Origin: Rhodobiaceae bacterium
GTDB taxonomy: Bacteria; Pseudomonadota; Alphaproteobacteria; RS24
DNA: 64,000 nt
Reading direction: 5' to 3'
Assembly: GCA_002721725.1 (NCBI GenBank)
Contig: PBLK01000007.1
Location: forward strand, 37,948-101,947
Part shown: positions 16,301 to 24,640 of the stretch, piece by piece
How the letters are laid out: each line of letters opens with the position of its first letter
Position numbering within the stretch: the first letter of the stretch is position 1
Notes under the pieces: generated by a model
What the model was told of the DNA's origin: nothing
Databases searched by the model: none
The model's input: the letters and a program-made list of their open reading frames with translations, nothing else
Made by a program: the position numbers and the translations under genes

Positions 16301-17710
16301 GTGACTGAAATTGAAACCGATTATCTGATAGTCGGCAGCGGTGCTATGGGCATGGCGTTTGCCGATACTTTGTTGACCGAAAGCCAAGCCGATATGGTGA
16401 TTGTCGATCGCCATGCCAAACCTGGCGGGCATTGGAATGTGGCTTATCCGTTTGTGCATTTGCACCAACCATCGAGTTTTTTCGGTGTTGCCTCGCGCGA
16501 ATTGAGCCGATTTGAAAAAGACAAGGTCGGTTTCAATAAGGGGCTTTATGATTTGGCATCGGGGGCGGAAGTCAGCGCCTATTTTGATGATGTGATGCAG
16601 CAAACATTATTGCCGAGCGGGCGGGTGCGGTATTTCCCCATGTCGGATTATCAGGGTGACGGCGTATTCACTTCGCTGACCGGCGGACAAGAGACAAGAG
16701 TGAAATATAAAAAGCTGGTCGATGCGACCCGGTTGACGGTCGATGTGCCGATCGAGCACGACCCGGCGTTCACTATTGCCGATGGCGTTCAATTCATGCC
16801 GCTCAACAATTTGCCGACACTGAAAACCGCTCCGCAGGGCTATGTCATTATCGGCTCGGGCAAGACCGGCATGGATGCGTGTTTATGGCTGTTGCAAAAC
16901 GGCGTTAGTGCCGATGCCATTCGCTGGATTATGCCGCGCGATGCTTGGATGCTGCCGCGCGAATTTGCCCAAAATTCAGAAGAATTTTTTGCCGATACAT
17001 TCGGCAATCAGGCCAAGCAGTTTGAGGCTATGGCAGCGGCGGAAAATATCGATGATATGTATGACCGTCTGGAAGCCGCCGGGTGTATGGTGCGGCTCGA
17101 CCCTGAAGTGCGCCCGACCATGTTCCATGCCGCCACCATCAGTCACCCTGAATTGGAAGCATTGCGTCGGATAAAAAACATTATTCGCATGGGGCGCGTG
17201 TCGGCTTTAGAGGTTGATAAAATCATTCTTGATGATGGCACCATGCCGACCGGCCCTGATATTGTGCATGTCGATTGTTCGGCTAGTCTGTCGCGCACCA
17301 TGCCAAAAATGTCGCCAAAGCCGGTATTTGACGGCGATGTCATCACCCCGCAAACTGTGCGCAGCTTCATGCCGGTTTTCAGCGGGTCGATGATTGCCTA
17401 TGTCGAAGCGCGTTATGATGATGCGGCAGAAAAAAACCGATTGTGCAATGTTGTGCCGCTGCCCAATCGGGCTGAGGATTTTGTGCCCATGACGTTGGCT
17501 GCAATGATGAACCAGTTTAATTGGTCGCAAGACAAGCCTTTGCGCCAATGGGTGCGTGACAATCGGCTCGATGGTTTCACCAAGCTGACCAATAATGTTG
17601 ATCCTGATGACAAAGAAAAAATGGATATTATGCTGCGAATTCGCGACAATGCGCCCAAAGCGGTTGGCAATTTGATGAAGCTGGCTGAGACAATCGACGC
17701 ACCCGCATAG
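16301..17710 (+). CDS. FAD/NAD(P)-binding oxidoreductase
   Basis: A 469-residue flavoprotein with two Rossmann motifs: YLIVGSGAMGMAFADTLL at the N-terminus for FAD and YVIIGSGKTGMDACLWLL near residue 180 for NAD(P). HLHQPSSFFG and GGHWNVAYPF resemble the monooxygenase-like group often annotated as NAD(P)-binding protein. The start is GTG, 6 nt after AGGAG. It is followed 9 bp later by a DUF2855 protein, a pairing that suggests joint action on one redox substrate. Reaction unknown. Confidence 0.8.
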   Translation: MTEIETDYLIVGSGAMGMAFADTLLTESQADMVIVDRHAKPGGHWNVAYPFVHLHQPSSFFGVASRELSRFEKDKVGFNKGLYDLASGAEVSAYFDDVMQQTLLPSGRVRYFPMSDYQGDGVFTSLTGGQETRVKYKKLVDATRLTVDVPIEHDPAFTIADGVQFMPLNNLPTLKTAPQGYVIIGSGKTGMDACLWLLQNGVSADAIRWIMPRDAWMLPREFAQNSEEFFADTFGNQAKQFEAMAAAENIDDMYDRLEAAGCMVRLDPEVRPTMFHAATISHPELEALRRIKNIIRMGRVSALEVDKIILDDGTMPTGPDIVHVDCSASLSRTMPKMSPKPVFDGDVITPQTVRSFMPVFSGSMIAYVEARYDDAAEKNRLCNVVPLPNRAEDFVPMTLAAMMNQFNWSQDKPLRQWVRDNRLDGFTKLTNNVDPDDKEKMDIMLRIRDNAPKAVGNLMKLAETIDAPA

Positions 17711-17719
17711 GAGGAGTTT

Positions 17720-18826
17720 ATGGCTGAATTTCAAACCCACAAAAACGATATTACCAAAACCCGTTTGGCAGATGTCGGCAATCAAGTTGACGATTTCATA
17801 CTGGCAGATGGCGAAATTTTGGTGAAAGTCGAACGCTTCTCATTCACCGCCAATAATGTGACTTATGGCGCGGTTGGTGAACAAATCGGCTATTGGCAAT
17901 TTTTTCCGCCGCATCTGACCGATGGCGATGATGCCGATTGGGGCATTGTGCCGGTTTGGGGGTTTGCTGAAATTGTCGCCAGCAATAATCCCGATATGAA
18001 AATCGGTGAGCGTAGCTATGGTTATTTCCCAATGGCCAATTATTTGAAAATGTTGCCGGTGCGCGTGTCCGATGACCGCTTTGTCGATGGTGCGCCGCAC
18101 CGTGCCGAATTGCCTGCCGTTTATAATAGCTATGACCGTCTTGGCACGGGGCAGTCGCAAAATGACAATTTGCGCGCTTTGCTAAACCCGCTTTACGGCA
18201 CTTCTTATTGCTTGTGCGATGCCTTGCAGGAAGAAAATTATCGTGATGCTGAGCAAGTGGTGATTTTATCGGCATCGTCAAAAACCGCCATCGGTTTGGC
18301 CTTTGGCCTGTCGCAAATTGACGGTGCGCGCCCGGCCATTATCGGTCTCACATCGCCGGGCAATGTTGGTTTTGTCGAGAAGACCGGCAGCTATGATATG
18401 ATTATCGGCTATGATGATTTAAGCCCCTTGCCGAATAAACCTTCCGTGCTGGTTGATATGTCGGGCAATCGCGCCGTGTTGGGCGCGGTGCATGGGGCGC
18501 TGGGCGATAATATGTATTGGTGCCATAATGTCGGCTTGACGCATTGGGATGACAGCGAAACCAAAAACGCTCCGGCGGCGGCGCAATTGATTGGCGCGCG
18601 CAGCGCCATGTTCTTCGCGCCGGGTCATATTGCGCGGCGTGCCGAAGAATGGGGCGCGATGGATTTCAATCAAAAAGTTGCCGCTTTTCTGGCCGATGGC
18701 ATGGCTCATGCGGACACTTGGCTTGATGTTCACGAAACGCATGGCCTCCAAGCTTTCGAGCCCATTTATAGTCGCGTCGTTATTGGTGATTTGCGCGCCG
18801 AAGAGGGCATTATCATCGCCCTGTAA
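17720..18826 (+). CDS. DUF2855 family protein (quinone-oxidoreductase-like)
   Basis: A 368-residue protein matching DUF2855, distantly shaped like medium-chain dehydrogenases/quinone reductases. It has an N-terminal GroES-like part (EILVKVERFSFTANNVTYGAVG) and a central Rossmann-like segment (VVILSASSKTAIGLAFGL near residue 178-195). The usual zinc ligands and the canonical AxxGxxG loop are missing. GGAGGAG lies before the ATG, and it is cotranscribed with the flavoprotein. Function unknown; it may reduce or isomerise a lipid or polyketide-like enone (weak inference). Confidence 0.8.
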   Translation: MAEFQTHKNDITKTRLADVGNQVDDFILADGEILVKVERFSFTANNVTYGAVGEQIGYWQFFPPHLTDGDDADWGIVPVWGFAEIVASNNPDMKIGERSYGYFPMANYLKMLPVRVSDDRFVDGAPHRAELPAVYNSYDRLGTGQSQNDNLRALLNPLYGTSYCLCDALQEENYRDAEQVVILSASSKTAIGLAFGLSQIDGARPAIIGLTSPGNVGFVEKTGSYDMIIGYDDLSPLPNKPSVLVDMSGNRAVLGAVHGALGDNMYWCHNVGLTHWDDSETKNAPAAAQLIGARSAMFFAPGHIARRAEEWGAMDFNQKVAAFLADGMAHADTWLDVHETHGLQAFEPIYSRVVIGDLRAEEGIIIAL

Positions 18827-18844
18827 AGACCACTGCTTAGCTCT

Positions 18845-18874
18845 TGCAATGGCGAAAAAGACAAGCTAGTTAAA
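18845..18874 (+). repeat. imperfect direct repeat, copy A
   Basis: Thirty bases beginning TGCAATGGCG and containing AAGACAAGCT recur at 19725-19754 with 25 of 30 identities. Copy A lies 8 bp upstream of the tRNA-Thr gene, directly after the DUF2855 stop. Both copies contain an ATG followed by Ala-(Lys/Glu)-Lys-Thr-Ser codons; in copy A the frame ends at TAG after six codons. They bracket the tRNA and the KDPG-aldolase-like gene. Confidence 0.6.
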
Positions 18875-18882
18875 GCGCAAGT

Positions 18883-18958
18883 GCCGGTATAGCTCAGTTG
18901 GTAGAGCATCTGATTTGTAATCAGAGGGTCGGGAGTTCAAGTCTCTCTGCCGGCACCA
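18883..18958 (+). tRNA. tRNA-Thr (anticodon TGT), CCA encoded
   Basis: A full cloverleaf is visible. The acceptor stem GCCGGTA pairs with TGCCGGC including one T-G wobble, the D arm is GCTC...GAGC, the anticodon stem TCTGA/TCAGA encloses loop TTTGTAA with anticodon TGT (codon ACA), and the T arm GGGAG-TTCAAGT-CTCTC follows. The discriminator A and an encoded CCA end at 18958. A T-rich stretch (CTTTTTAG) immediately downstream may help end transcription. Confidence 0.97.
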
Positions 18959-19052
18959 CTTTTTAGATTCTACTGTTTTTTGCCCTTAAAAAATTAAATT
19001 TTTAGTCTCAAACAATGGCATAAATGATGGAATGACCTTTCTGGATGTGTAA

Positions 19053-19688
19053 ATGACGGATCAGCTATTAACAAATTTGAAAAAAAGTTATGTAGTCCCC
19101 CTGGTTCAAGCGGAAGCACCTGATGAGGCGGTTAGTGTTTCAAGAGCTCTGGTCGAAGGTGGGCTAGAAGTCTTGGAAGTGGTTTTGCGCACTGATAATG
19201 CTTTCGATTGCCTTGAAGCAGTGTCCTCAGCGTTTCCTAACCTTAGTGTTGGTGCAGGTACTGTTCTTTCGCCCTCGCATGCTGAAAAAGCCATTGCCCG
19301 CGGAGCTAAGTTTCTGGTGTCACCCGGGCTGTATGATAGCGTCGTGACAGTTGCCCAAGAAAGTGAAACTCCAATTTTGCCCGGCATTGCAACAGCTTCT
19401 GAATTGCAACACGCTTGGAACTTGGGCTTGCGCACCGTAAAATTTTTTCCTGCCAGTAGTGCAGGTGGACCGAGCATGCTTAATGCCCTATCTGCAGCAT
19501 TTCGTGATGTGCAGTTCATGCCCACAGGTGGAGTAAGTCCTTCCAATCTGAACGATTATCTAGCTGTCCCGTCAGTTATTGCCTGCGGTGGTAGCTGGTT
19601 AACTCCCGCAGCAGAAATTGCTAACGGTAACTTCGGTGCCATTACAAATCTCGCGCGACAAGCCCGCGCACTTGCCGAAAAATTATAA
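19053..19688 (+). CDS. eda: KDPG/KHG aldolase-like protein
   Basis: A 211-residue class I aldolase of the 2-keto-3-deoxy-6-phosphogluconate/4-hydroxy-2-oxoglutarate type. The catalytic Glu and Arg correspond to E42 and R46 in LEVVLRT, the Schiff-base lysine is K130 in TVKFFPAS, and the phosphate loop is PTGGV near 157-161. Its usual partner edd is not adjacent. The gene is visibly more AT-rich in codon choice (GTT, AAT, TCA) than its neighbours and lies between the tRNA and repeat copy B, suggesting acquisition by transfer. Only a weak GGATG precedes the ATG. Confidence 0.88.
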   Translation: MTDQLLTNLKKSYVVPLVQAEAPDEAVSVSRALVEGGLEVLEVVLRTDNAFDCLEAVSSAFPNLSVGAGTVLSPSHAEKAIARGAKFLVSPGLYDSVVTVAQESETPILPGIATASELQHAWNLGLRTVKFFPASSAGGPSMLNALSAAFRDVQFMPTGGVSPSNLNDYLAVPSVIACGGSWLTPAAEIANGNFGAITNLARQARALAEKL

Positions 19689-19724
19689 AGGCAACAGGGC
19701 CGGTGAACCGCTATTGGATCTAAG

Positions 19725-19754
19725 TGCAATGGCGGAGAAGACAAGCTCGCTCAA
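19725..19754 (+). repeat. imperfect direct repeat, copy B
   Basis: This is the second copy of the 30-base sequence at 18845-18874 (25 of 30 identical), 880 bp downstream. Here the embedded ATG (19729) opens an uninterrupted frame into the following GST gene, so copy B may also represent an unused or alternative upstream start for that gene. Confidence 0.6.
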
Positions 19755-19794
19755 AATAACTATGCTCAGAAATCAAGATTTAAGTGAGCGTGCA

Positions 19795-20454
19795 ATGAGT
19801 GACAGCAAAATCGAAATTTGGGGTGCCGAAACGGCGCGCACATTTCGACCGATATGGATGGCGGAAGAATTGGGGCTTGTTTATCGGCATCAGCCGATTG
19901 AGCCACGCACGGGCGAGACCCAGACGGCAAGCTATACCGCGTTGAACCGCAAGCAAAAAGTGCCGTTTCTTGTCGATGGGGAGGTGCGTGTCTCAGAAAG
20001 TCTCGCCATCTGCCGCTATCTGGCGCAACGTTATCCGAGTGCGGCTGTGCATGTGCCGAAAACTCTGCTCGAGCAAACCAAAGAAGATGAATGGTGCTGT
20101 TATATTTATGGCGAGATTGACGAAACCGCGCTTTACGTGATGCGCCGTCATGGCGATTTGGCCGAAATTTACGGTGCTGCGCCGAATGTCATTGAAGCCA
20201 CAAAGGCCTATTTGGCACGCCATATGGATATTTTGGCCAATCATCTCGAAGGCCGAAAATCAGTCTTGGATGTCGGTTTTGGTGTCGCTGACATTATGCT
20301 GGTATCGTGCATTGATTGGGCGGTATTTTATCAAGTTGATGTGCCGCCATCGGTCATTGCTTATCGCGACCATATTGCTGAGCGTCCAGCCTATCAAAAA
20401 GCCATGGCCTTTAATTATCCGAAGCTGTTTGGCGGCTTGGCTGCTGCCAATTAG
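19795..20454 (+). CDS. glutathione S-transferase family protein
   Basis: A 219-residue GST. IEIWGAETARTFRPIWMAEELGL begins the thioredoxin-like domain, NRKQKVPFLVDGE carries the cis-Pro, and SESLAICRYLAQRY binds the glutathione glutamate. The alpha domain contains SVLDVGFGVADIMLVSCIDW. The start at 19795 is where family similarity begins; ATG 19729 in repeat copy B would add 22 residues. Neither has a strong ribosome binding site. It leads a run with a CoA-transferase, an SDR-like protein and a TauD-family oxygenase (gaps 15, 8 and 13 bp), so it is probably part of one catabolic operon. Confidence 0.87.
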   Translation: MSDSKIEIWGAETARTFRPIWMAEELGLVYRHQPIEPRTGETQTASYTALNRKQKVPFLVDGEVRVSESLAICRYLAQRYPSAAVHVPKTLLEQTKEDEWCCYIYGEIDETALYVMRRHGDLAEIYGAAPNVIEATKAYLARHMDILANHLEGRKSVLDVGFGVADIMLVSCIDWAVFYQVDVPPSVIAYRDHIAERPAYQKAMAFNYPKLFGGLAAAN

Positions 20455-20469
20455 GCAAGGGAGGAAGCA

Positions 20470-21657
20470 ATGGGACCACTTGCAGGAATTAAAGTGCTTG
20501 ATTTGACCAGCATGGTTTCGGGCCCAATGGGGGCCATGATGCTGGCCGACCAGGGGGCCGAAGTTATTAAAGTTGAGCCGCTCTACGGCGAACAATTGCG
20601 CCATATGGCAGCGCCGCATAATGGCGTGAATCCGGTATTTTACTCATGTAATCGTGGCAAGAAATCGCTGGCGCTGGATTTGAAATCCGATGAAGGCAAA
20701 GAAATTCTCAAAAAGCTGGTTAGCGAGGCGGATGTCTTTATGCAAAATTTTCGCCCCGGCGCAATTGAGCGCATGGGTTTTGGCGAACCGGAGATGCGCA
20801 AGCTGAATGAAAAATTGATTTATCTGTCGATTAGCGGCTTTGGTGAAAAAGGCCCTTATGCGCAGAGCCGGGTCTATGATCCGGTCATTCAGGCGCTTTC
20901 CGGCGCGACTGATATTCAGGCAGACCGCCAATCGGGTCGCCCGCAAATGTTTCGCATCATCATTGCCGATAAGGTGACGTCTGTCACCGCCGCGCAAGCC
21001 GTTTCATCTGCGCTGTTTGCCCGTGAGCGACATGGTAAAGGCCAGCATATTCAATTGTCCATGCTCGACACCATGCTGTCTTTTTTTTGGGCAGAGGGCA
21101 TGGCCGGCCTGGTCTATGGCGAAAAAGAGTTTGACGTGCGCAAATTACAAGGTACGCAAGATCTCATCTATAAGGCGAAAGACCGGTATATCACTGCCGG
21201 GGCGGTTTCCGATGCGGAATGGGCTGGTATGTGCCGCGCCCTTAATCAGGAAAAATGGCTTGAAGATGAGCGTTTCAGTAATTCTGCTGCGCGCGTGGCC
21301 AATGCCGAAGAACGAAAGAAAATGACCGGCGCAGAAATTGAAAAATGGGACAGTGAGGAAATTCTGGCACGCTTCCAAGAAGAGGGGGTACCAAGCGCAC
21401 CTTTGCTCGACCGCATGGAATTAATGGCGCATCCGCAAATCCTTGCTAACGAGTCGATAGAGCGCATTGTGCATAAAGGGTTTGGCGAGGTGCGCCAAGC
21501 GCGTCCGGCGGCGCAATTTTCTGAGACGCCAAGCGGCATTGACGCGCCTGCGCCGCGGCTTGGTCAGCATGGGCGTGAGATTTTGAGTGGTCTCGGTTAT
21601 GATGATGGTGCGATTGAAGCGTTGATTGTGAACGGCGAATTGGTCGTTAGTGAATAG
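20470..21657 (+). CDS. class III (CaiB/BaiF) CoA-transferase
   Basis: A 395-residue CoA-transferase. LAGIKVLDLTSMVSGP, MMLADQGAEVIKVEP, RGKKSLALDLKSDEGK, DVFMQNFRPGAIERMG and LIYLSISGFGEKGPY follow the family exactly, and LSMLDTMLSFFW carries the catalytic Asp in the usual central position. GGGAGGAAGCA is a strong ribosome binding site. It sits in the GST-to-TauD operon and would activate or transfer CoA for a carboxylic acid whose identity the sequence does not show. Confidence 0.93.
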   Translation: MGPLAGIKVLDLTSMVSGPMGAMMLADQGAEVIKVEPLYGEQLRHMAAPHNGVNPVFYSCNRGKKSLALDLKSDEGKEILKKLVSEADVFMQNFRPGAIERMGFGEPEMRKLNEKLIYLSISGFGEKGPYAQSRVYDPVIQALSGATDIQADRQSGRPQMFRIIIADKVTSVTAAQAVSSALFARERHGKGQHIQLSMLDTMLSFFWAEGMAGLVYGEKEFDVRKLQGTQDLIYKAKDRYITAGAVSDAEWAGMCRALNQEKWLEDERFSNSAARVANAEERKKMTGAEIEKWDSEEILARFQEEGVPSAPLLDRMELMAHPQILANESIERIVHKGFGEVRQARPAAQFSETPSGIDAPAPRLGQHGREILSGLGYDDGAIEALIVNGELVVSE

Positions 21658-21665
21658 GTGGTAAG

Positions 21666-22436
21666 ATGAGCAAGAAACCGGTATTTTTGGTTTTGGGGGC
21701 AGGCGCAGGTATTGGCGGCAACGTTGCCAAAAAATTTGCCAAAGAGGGCTATCACGCCGTTTTGGCTCGGCGCAGCGATGAAGACGGCCTCAATAAGTTA
21801 GTCGGTGATATCAAACAGGGCGGTGACGAAGCGACGGGGCGCTTGGTTAATGCCATTGAAGATGGCGCAATTGAAGATTTAATTGCCGATGTTGAAAAGA
21901 ATATCGGACCGATTGAAGTGTTTCTGTTCAATCTCGGAGCGCAATTTGGTGACAGGACGCTGGAAGAGACGCCGCTCAAATTATTTGAAATGGGCTGGCG
22001 CTTGACCAGTCTTGCGCTGTTTCGCGTCGCCAAAACATTGGCCCCAATCATGGAAGCGCGCGGCGGCGGTAAAATCCTTGTGACCTCTGCAACTTCGGCC
22101 ATGCGCGGCAATGCGGGGCAGCATGCTCATGCGGCGGCGATTGGCGGTCGCCGCCTATTATGCCAGTCGCTCAATGCCGAATTGTCGGTCAAAGGCATTC
22201 ATATTTGCCATATTTACATTGATGCGCCGATTGAAGCGCCTGACACCATCGGCAAATTGCTGGGGCCGGAACTTTATCAGAAGCTATTGGAGGAACGCGG
22301 CAATGGAAAAGATATGCTGGTCATTCCTGAAAAAGTGGCAGAGACTTATTATCACATAGCGCATCAGCATCGTTCTGCTTGGACTAGCGAAGTCGATATT
22401 CGACCCTATTCGGAACAACCTTGGTGGAATAATTAA
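21666..22436 (+). CDS. SDR-like protein lacking the catalytic Tyr/Lys
   Basis: A 256-residue Rossmann-fold protein of the short-chain dehydrogenase type. The cofactor loop LGAGAGIGGNVA (10-21) is present. The Tyr-x3-Lys catalytic pair appears to be replaced by H155-AAA-I159 in the segment GQHAHAAAIGGRRL, while the preceding SATSAM retains the Ser region. Related non-canonical SDRs with altered active sites exist. It may bind a nucleotide without classical dehydrogenase chemistry, or use another residue. GGTGGTAAG precedes the ATG. Operon position is between the CoA-transferase and the oxygenase. Confidence 0.82.
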   Translation: MSKKPVFLVLGAGAGIGGNVAKKFAKEGYHAVLARRSDEDGLNKLVGDIKQGGDEATGRLVNAIEDGAIEDLIADVEKNIGPIEVFLFNLGAQFGDRTLEETPLKLFEMGWRLTSLALFRVAKTLAPIMEARGGGKILVTSATSAMRGNAGQHAHAAAIGGRRLLCQSLNAELSVKGIHICHIYIDAPIEAPDTIGKLLGPELYQKLLEERGNGKDMLVIPEKVAETYYHIAHQHRSAWTSEVDIRPYSEQPWWNN

Positions 22437-22449
22437 AGAGGAGGAAGCT

Positions 22450-23298
22450 ATGCCGATAGAAGTTGAAAAAACCGGAGCAGCTTGCGGGGCATTCGTGACC
22501 GGTATTGATTTGACACAAGATATTTCTGCCGATTTGGCCGGAGAATTGCGTGCCATTTGGCTTGAAAATAAGGTCATTGCTTTCCCCCATCAAAATCTCA
22601 GCGATGACGATTTGGAGCGCTTTACGCTGGCTTTTGGCGAGTTTGGAGAAGATCCGTTTTTTGGTCATATCGACGGTCATGAAAACATTGCCGCTATTCA
22701 GCGCGATGCCGATGAGAAAACCCCAATATTTGCCGAGTTTTTCCATTCCGATTGGAGCTTTTTAGAAGTGCCGCCGGCTGGCACTTGCCTTTTCGGTATC
22801 ACCATTCCGCCTACAGGGGGCAACACTCTATTTGCCGATCAAGTGGCCGCCTATGAACGTTTGCCTGATGCGATGCGAGACAAAGCCGAAAATCTGACTG
22901 CAGTTCACTCGGCTGAATTGGGTTATGCTCCCTATGGCGCTTATGGCGATGACGATAAAGATAGCGGTCGGTCGATGAATATTATACCGAGTGAACGCGC
23001 ATGCGAGAAGCGCGAGCATCCTTTTGTCCGCATGCATCATGAAACAGGAAAAAAAGCGCTGTTTTCATCGCCCGCTTATATTCAGGCTTTTGCTGGGTAT
23101 GAAAAGGAGGAGAGCGACGCGCTTCTCATTGAATTTTACGGCCTGCAAAGCCAGGACGAATTAGTCTATTCCCACAAATGGGAAAAGAATATGCTTGTAA
23201 TGTGGGACAATCGTTCTTTGTTGCATGCGGCAACTGGCGGTTATGACGGATATGACCGTTTGCTGCACCGCACAACCATCGCTGACACAAAGTTTTAG
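22450..23298 (+). CDS. TauD/TfdA-family Fe(II)/2-oxoglutarate dioxygenase
   Basis: A 282-residue non-haem iron oxygenase. H-x-D iron ligands lie in FFHSDWSF near residue 98-103. The distal His is in SLLHAATGGY and the 2-oxoglutarate Arg in YDRLLHRTTI near the C-terminus. Family members hydroxylate taurine, 2,4-D, alkyl sulfates and many other acids, and the substrate here is not evident. GAGGAGGAAGC is a strong ribosome binding site. It is the last gene of the operon and is followed by a strong hairpin terminator. Confidence 0.92.
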   Translation: MPIEVEKTGAACGAFVTGIDLTQDISADLAGELRAIWLENKVIAFPHQNLSDDDLERFTLAFGEFGEDPFFGHIDGHENIAAIQRDADEKTPIFAEFFHSDWSFLEVPPAGTCLFGITIPPTGGNTLFADQVAAYERLPDAMRDKAENLTAVHSAELGYAPYGAYGDDDKDSGRSMNIIPSERACEKREHPFVRMHHETGKKALFSSPAYIQAFAGYEKEESDALLIEFYGLQSQDELVYSHKWEKNMLVMWDNRSLLHAATGGYDGYDRLLHRTTIADTKF

Positions 23299-23310
23299 CC
23301 TGAAGCAAAA

Positions 23311-23345
23311 CGGGCGCGTGAAGCACGCGCCCGCTATATTTTTAG
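23311..23345. terminator. strong bidirectional Rho-independent terminator
   Basis: CGGGCGCGTG-AAG-CACGCGCCCG forms a perfect 10-bp stem with a 3-base loop (23311-23333). It is followed by CTATATTTTTAG on the plus strand and by TTTTGC on the minus strand. It serves the TauD operon on one side and the exported-protein gene on the other. Confidence 0.88.
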
Positions 23346-23352
23346 CTAAGAT

Positions 23353-24075
23353 TTAGCGAACGCTGTTCAAATCCAGAGAGCCATAACTGCCCGCAGTTGT
23401 TGTCCATGTGGCTCCTAGCAAGGTGCGTACCTTTGCCATACCAGCAATAGCGGCGCGGAAATCTGCATTTTTACCTAATTCAGCGCGATAACTTTCCAAT
23501 TCCGACCAGCTATTACCGCCGAATACGACAATATGGCTGACGCCAGGTGTGCCACCGGCAGTTACCCGCCATACGTCAATTGAACCCGGAAAGTCTTGCA
23601 TGATGTTAGAATTCATCAGGCGAGTTAGGCGACTGACGTAGTTGGCTGGATCGCTTACCCTGGCTGCCGCGCCTTCCCAAGAAAAACGTTCATTATTGAT
23701 TTCACCCCAACCGGCAACATGGGTGTAAACTGTTTCGCTGACCAGTGTGCCACTTGCGGACAAGGCTTTGCGGAAACGATCCCAATCAGCGGTACCGTTT
23801 AGGTTTGCTTGAGTTGCTTCCCAAGTCGCCAGATCTTCATAGACAACTGCAAAAGAAAAGTTTTGCGGCGCAGTTCCATTGGCAGCATGTGCGTTAATTA
23901 GCATACGGCCTTCAAAGGTTTTGAAGACGTCTGAATTAGTAAATTTATCAACCGCCGCAAAGAAACGATTTTCTTGGGCCGGTTCAACCGACCACGCATA
24001 ATCTACCCAAACAGCTTGCGCGCGGGCAAAGCCCGTCATAGCAAGCAAAACAATCATCACTCTCAATAACATCAT
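23353..24075 (-). CDS. exported protein with two tandem repeats of one domain
   Basis: A 240-residue protein with a signal peptide (MMLLRVMIVLLAMTGFARAQA, cleavage near residue 20) and no recognised family by name. Residues 34-105 and 142-213 repeat each other: NSDVFKTFEGRMLI against NSNIMQDFPGSIDV, then a GT(A)P turn, a hydrophobic strand, WEATQANL against WSELESYRAEL, and DRFRKAL against ADFRAAI. This looks like a duplicated alpha/beta-barrel (NIPSNAP or ABM-like) subunit, an inference from pattern only. TTAGGAG precedes two ATG codons. It lies 18 bp after the membrane protein gene, with the same type of ribosome binding site. Confidence 0.7.
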   Translation of the reverse strand: MMLLRVMIVLLAMTGFARAQAVWVDYAWSVEPAQENRFFAAVDKFTNSDVFKTFEGRMLINAHAANGTAPQNFSFAVVYEDLATWEATQANLNGTADWDRFRKALSASGTLVSETVYTHVAGWGEINNERFSWEGAAARVSDPANYVSRLTRLMNSNIMQDFPGSIDVWRVTAGGTPGVSHIVVFGGNSWSELESYRAELGKNADFRAAIAGMAKVRTLLGATWTTTAGSYGSLDLNSVR

Positions 24076-24093
24076 TTTTACTCCTAATTTTAA

Positions 24094-24513
24094 TTAAGCT
24101 TTTTTGCCGTCCCAGTCTGCCAAAACAAACAGGTAAACCGATAAAGCGGCATGAGCCAACATTGCGAGAGGCCCAAGTGCCTGCCAAGCGGGCGGTGTCA
24201 TAGCTTGACCAACGGTCAGTCCATTATTTTCCATAAATGCTTGCATTAATGGAGCATTACCTTCTGCCGCAAGGCTACTTAGGGTGCTGGCAAGGCCGAA
24301 GAAAGCGGCTTGACTGCCAGTAAACAGCGTGAACGTGTTGAAAATAAAGAATACGGAGATGGCAGCAGAAATGCAACGAAACCACGTCGGTTGATGCCGC
24401 ACCAAATAAGCTATTATTATAATGACCAAGCTAAGCATGCCATAGCCGAGATTATAAAGGCCGTAAACCTGACGGTTTTCGACAGCCAGATTCCAAAGAT
24501 CGATTTCTGTCAC
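24094..24513 (-). CDS. small integral membrane protein, function unknown
   Basis: A 139-residue protein with about four hydrophobic segments (residues 20-40, 45-75, near 78-85 and 115-132) and a charged N-terminus. It has a GTG start preceded by TTAGGAGGG, a very strong ribosome binding site. No family is recognised. It is the first gene of a two-gene minus-strand unit with the exported duplicated protein, so the pair may work at the inner membrane and periplasm. The AT-rich region upstream (24514-24640) divides it from the divergent gene of unknown function. Confidence 0.7.
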   Translation of the reverse strand: MTEIDLWNLAVENRQVYGLYNLGYGMLSLVIIIIAYLVRHQPTWFRCISAAISVFFIFNTFTLFTGSQAAFFGLASTLSSLAAEGNAPLMQAFMENNGLTVGQAMTPPAWQALGPLAMLAHAALSVYLFVLADWDGKKA

Positions 24514-24640
24514 AATTTCCCTCCTAATTTGAACTATCTATTTTTTCTAAGTTCAGCAAAAAAGCTCAACCCAAAAAAACTGTATCATTTACTTGCTAAC
24601 CTTACCATGATGGGATTTCATGTCCGTGAGGGGATCTGAA

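Noticed and set aside
18883..19754. Treating the tRNA-eda segment as an integrative element with att sites
   Set aside because: No integrase or other mobility gene is present, and the repeat does not extend into the tRNA gene; it is kept only as a repeat-bracketed segment.
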